A stretch of 19,159 nucleotides of DNA from Rickettsiales bacterium (GTDB taxonomy: Bacteria; Pseudomonadota; Alphaproteobacteria; TMED127), in NCBI GenBank assembly GCA_002706585.1, contig PALU01000061.1:1-19159 (forward strand), written 5' to 3'. Each line of letters begins with the position of its first letter. The stretch's first letter is position 1. The position numbers and the translations under genes are program-made. Below the pieces are notes generated by a model. It saw only the letters and a program-made list of their open reading frames with translations. It made no database searches and was not told the origin of the DNA. Shown here piece after piece: positions 16,265-19,159 of this stretch.

Positions 16265-17721
16265 ACCAAAAAGATTTTTACTATTATATAAACGAGAATC
16301 ATAGTGAAACCAATTCCACCCATAATCAGACATAAATATTTATAATTCCCCTGATATTTCTCGATGCCAAAAGCAGTCAATAAAACACCAAATGGAAGAT
16401 ATTGAACTATGTGGCGAATTGTAAAAGTAAACATGGACATCCCCACAAACAATAATAAAAAAGCAACCACAATTAATCTCCAAGAAGGATGCCCCATTCC
16501 ATTCTTAATTCCAATCCACAAAAATGGCAAAAATAATAAATGGATGATTGTACCTATAGACAACCAAGCTTTATAAACGGGAACATAGGACAATGGAATG
16601 GGACTTATCAAAGCATAAAGTGACCTATAAATCCAGCCAAAAGGAAAAATGGAAGCTTCAAAAACTATAGAGCTCAAGCCTCCTCCAACGGAATCTCCGC
16701 TTCGATAGTCACTATAAAATTTTAGAAGATCAAGAATGTAGAAAACGTCTTTACTTAAAATGCTATAAAACAGTGAAATTATGTAAACACTTATCAGAGC
16801 GACTGGAAGGGATAAGAAAAAAAACCTCAAAGGATTATATGAATGTCGATTAGTGAATATTGCAAAAGCTGCAAACACCAAAAAAACTAAAGCTTGTGCT
16901 TTCCGAATTTCCCAAATGGGCAACATAATAAAGCTCGATATTAATAGCAAAACAGGCAAAGAATACCGCCAACGACTATTATAGTCAGGTAGCCAAAGAA
17001 AAACTAACGTCACTAGTAATAGTGTTTGAACAATATCACGCAGAGTTTGTACGGATACCCACATCATTAGTGGAAGGCCACCAACAAATAGAGCTGCAAT
17101 TAAAGCAGTATGCTTTTGTAAGCGCAAGCGCTGACCCATATTGAACACTACTACTGAAAGAAGCGCTAGACATGCTGCATTGAACAAGCGCGGTACCATG
17201 GTATGAAAGCTGCCAAATACCGCACTAAATTTGGCGAGCAAACCAACTAGATAGACATAACCTACGGAGTTGTGATCTCTATTAACGATCCCTCCACGAA
17301 TCGCACCGTAGTCGAACAAACCTAAACGTTGAGCAAACTCGATGCCCTTTCTTTCATAATGCAGTTCATCTGAACCACCACCAACATATGGCACTCCATA
17401 TTCATTTGAAAGAATAAAAGATAACATGACAGCTACTATTGATGAGATGCCATAAATGATGATGAAAATTCGAATCGATGTCCCTCCAGAGCGCCATACC
17501 ATTGCTAAACCGGATATGCCAAAAGTATAAAACGCTATCAATGTTGTTAATGAATGTTGAGTCATTGCATATAAAATCATCACAAAAGTACCAAGCATAA
17601 TAGCTAAGGGCGCTATCTGTTCTAGCTTCAACCATAGATTATATCTTTTTGGAGGGTTAGTTTTTAAAGAGAAGCTTTCGACTGACAAATGTTCTTTTAG
17701 CGATAAATTAGGAATTGTCAT
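16261..17721 (-). CDS. Polytopic membrane protein, candidate O-antigen polymerase (Wzy) or GT-C transferase
   Basis: The 486-residue protein has about 11-13 hydrophobic segments separated by short loops, with a large loop at residues 110-160 containing GGGSDELHYE (114-123) and VNRDHNSVGYVY. An acidic residue pair in an early outer loop followed by a helix-rich body is typical of GT-C glycosyltransferases and of some Wzy polymerases. Being the only strongly polytopic protein in the window, and with no Wzx in sight, it is the best candidate for polymerising repeat units at the periplasmic face. The ATG overlaps the AsnB-like stop by 14 bases. Wzy proteins are poorly conserved, so the assignment rests on topology and context. 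Confidence 0.65.
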   Translation of the reverse strand: MTIPNLSLKEHLSVESFSLKTNPPKRYNLWLKLEQIAPLAIMLGTFVMILYAMTQHSLTTLIAFYTFGISGLAMVWRSGGTSIRIFIIIYGISSIVAVMLSFILSNEYGVPYVGGGSDELHYERKGIEFAQRLGLFDYGAIRGGIVNRDHNSVGYVYLVGLLAKFSAVFGSFHTMVPRLFNAACLALLSVVVFNMGQRLRLQKHTALIAALFVGGLPLMMWVSVQTLRDIVQTLLLVTLVFLWLPDYNSRWRYSLPVLLLISSFIMLPIWEIRKAQALVFLVFAAFAIFTNRHSYNPLRFFFLSLPVALISVYIISLFYSILSKDVFYILDLLKFYSDYRSGDSVGGGLSSIVFEASIFPFGWIYRSLYALISPIPLSYVPVYKAWLSIGTIIHLLFLPFLWIGIKNGMGHPSWRLIVVAFLLLFVGMSMFTFTIRHIVQYLPFGVLLTAFGIEKYQGNYKYLCLIMGGIGFTMILVYIIVKIFLV

Positions 17722-19159
17722 CTAAGTTTATTTGCATCCATAGTTTCAAATTCAATAATCTCCAGTCCTGTGGTGAAAATGCTTGGCCATTATTGATGAT
17801 GGATTTAAAGTGTGCGCTAAGTTTCCTCTCCTTCCATAAATAACCTCTTTCACCAAATTTATCTGACCATGCCACTTTGCTTGCCAAATTGGCTACCCAA
17901 TCACCCATTGGTGTTTCAAACCCTACTTTATCACGTCTATCAATTATCTCATTGGGCACAATTCCTCGCATAGCAGTTCTAAATAAATATTTTGTTTGAC
18001 CATCCTCTGAGATTAAATATTTTTCAGGAAGACTAAGAAGAAATTCTGCCAAGGGTATTGTAAGAAATGGCACTCGGTTTTCAATAGAAAAGTTCATGGC
18101 GTTACGATCACCATAACGCAGAAGTGATGGCAATCCACCTTCACTTATAGCACGAAATAAAACCTCAGTTACCCGTCGACCTGAAGCTGATTTTTCACGA
18201 TCTAATCTGATTGGTTTAGTGTTAATATTAAGGTCTTGCAATAATTTTTCATTCATCCAACTGGGTAACGAGCGCACGCCAGCAAAAGCTTGTAAGCTTT
18301 TGTATAAATTATCAGGGATTAATTGACCAACTAGTGCACTCCAAGGAGAAAGTCTTTCGCGTCCAGGCCATTTTTTCCAACGGTAAGCAAATCGTAACAT
18401 ATCCAAAAATTTTCGTTGCTCAAATAGACTTCGCATACGTTGACCATGATATCCATGGTATCCTGCTAATAACTCATCTGCTCCCTGTCCTTCTAAAACC
18501 ACTTTTATGCCTGCATCTTTTGCCTCTTTAAATACTCTATATTGTGCATACATACTTGTGGTGCAAAATGGCTCCCCTTGCACTTGGATAAGACTTTTTA
18601 TATCATTCTCAAGATCACCAGTATTTACCATGATTTTATGTGATATAGCATTTGTGTATTTGTTGACTATGTCAACCCATGATTCTTCTGAAAGTGAGGA
18701 CTTAGTAGCCACATAACTAAATGTGTGTAGTTCAATCTTTGGTTCTAAATAACGAATAGCACAAGTAATGGCAGAAGAATCTAGTCCACCAGAAAGCGCT
18801 ACACCTAATGGCACATCACTTCGTAGATGAAGCTTTACACTATCAAGAAATAGTTCACGTAGATGGCTTGCAGCATCATTAAAACTTAATGTAGAAGTTT
18901 GATTTATTTTTGGATTCCACCAACGCTCAGTTACGATCTTAAAAGGTTTACCTAAATTGATTTTAAGCCAATGAGCTGGTGGAACATGGTTTACGCCATC
19001 AATAAACGTATCAAATCCTTTATCCTGAACTTGATAAATCAAATAATCATAGGCTCGTTGCGCATTTAGTTTGGATGATTCACAACGCATGCCCAGCATT
19101 GATGGCATCTCAGAACAAAAAAGAATATTATTGCTTTTCTTTGAAATTGCATAAAACAA
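17708..19159 (-). CDS. Asparagine synthase-like amidotransferase (start outside window)
   Basis: The frame is open to the right edge, so the gene starts beyond 19159; the first visible codon is TTG reading as Leu inside a KPLFYAI-type segment, not a start. The 483 visible residues include the end of the glutaminase domain (ILFCSEMPSML) and the whole synthetase domain with SGGLDSS at about residues 123-129 from the edge and a DKVGFETPMGDW C-terminal motif. Roughly 130-140 residues including the Cys nucleophile are missing from view. It is a different subfamily from the AsnB-like protein at 6530-8422. A role in amidating a carboxyl group of the polysaccharide precursor is inferred from context. 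Confidence 0.87.
   Translation of the reverse strand: MFYAISKKSNNILFCSEMPSMLGMRCESSKLNAQRAYDYLIYQVQDKGFDTFIDGVNHVPPAHWLKINLGKPFKIVTERWWNPKINQTSTLSFNDAASHLRELFLDSVKLHLRSDVPLGVALSGGLDSSAITCAIRYLEPKIELHTFSYVATKSSLSEESWVDIVNKYTNAISHKIMVNTGDLENDIKSLIQVQGEPFCTTSMYAQYRVFKEAKDAGIKVVLEGQGADELLAGYHGYHGQRMRSLFEQRKFLDMLRFAYRWKKWPGRERLSPWSALVGQLIPDNLYKSLQAFAGVRSLPSWMNEKLLQDLNINTKPIRLDREKSASGRRVTEVLFRAISEGGLPSLLRYGDRNAMNFSIENRVPFLTIPLAEFLLSLPEKYLISEDGQTKYLFRTAMRGIVPNEIIDRRDKVGFETPMGDWVANLASKVAWSDKFGERGYLWKERKLSAHFKSIINNGQAFSPQDWRLLNLKLWMQINLDDNS

Noticed and set aside
16265..16333. Upstream ATG adding 23 residues to the GT4 protein
   Set aside because: It would overlap the membrane-protein gene by 73 bases, while the ATGA overlap at 16261-16264 fits both the operon pattern and the family start.

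Overview
The window is an internal piece of a surface-polysaccharide (O-antigen or capsule) biosynthesis cluster from a Gram-negative bacterium, most likely a gammaproteobacterium. The closest family relationships I recognise are with Pseudomonas-type O-antigen genes (WbpB/D/E, WbpG/HisH2/HisF2). Genus and chromosomal position cannot be read from the sequence. Every credible gene is on the minus strand, so transcription runs from the right edge to the left. Genes are tightly packed, and six junctions are 4-base NTGA stop/start overlaps, as expected of one translationally coupled operon. No tRNA, rRNA, CRISPR array, transposase or convincing terminator was found.

Right block (about 12.4-19.2 kb, moderately AT-rich): an asparagine-synthase-like amidotransferase cut by the window edge, a polytopic membrane protein (candidate Wzy polymerase or GT-C transferase), a GT4 glycosyltransferase, and a HisH2-HisF2-WbpG trio. 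In Pseudomonas this trio converts a 3-acetamido group on a uronic acid sugar to 3-acetamidino. Middle block (about 8.5-12.3 kb, clearly richer in G+C for most of its length): a WbpB/WlbA-like dehydrogenase, a WbpD-like N-acetyltransferase and a WbpE-like PLP aminotransferase, together the route from UDP-GlcNAcA to UDP-GlcNAc3NAcA, then another GT4-like glycosyltransferase. Left block (about 0.1-8.4 kb, very AT-rich): a second, complete asparagine-synthase-like protein, the collapsed remnant of a SAM methyltransferase, a fused alcohol dehydrogenase/Gfo-Idh-MocA oxidoreductase, a WecB-type 2-epimerase, a heparinase II/III-like protein, and a WbuB-like glycosyltransferase that stops in mid-domain.

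Inferred chemistry: a polysaccharide containing a 2,3-diamino-2,3-dideoxy-hexuronic acid carrying an acetamidino group, possibly with uronamide groups installed by the two AsnB-like proteins. WbpA (UDP-GlcNAc 6-dehydrogenase), a recognisable WbpI, an initiating phosphoglycosyltransferase, the flippase Wzx and a chain-length regulator are not in the window.

Most notable are the signs of modular reassembly and decay: base-composition steps, a methyltransferase reduced to its two ends in different frames, a glycosyltransferase lacking its nucleotide-sugar-binding half, a 43-codon ORF exactly bridging two operon genes, and a HisH-like subunit lacking two usual family motifs. The fused oxidoreductase / heparinase-like / AsnB-like group is a recurring module whose biochemical role I do not know to be established.
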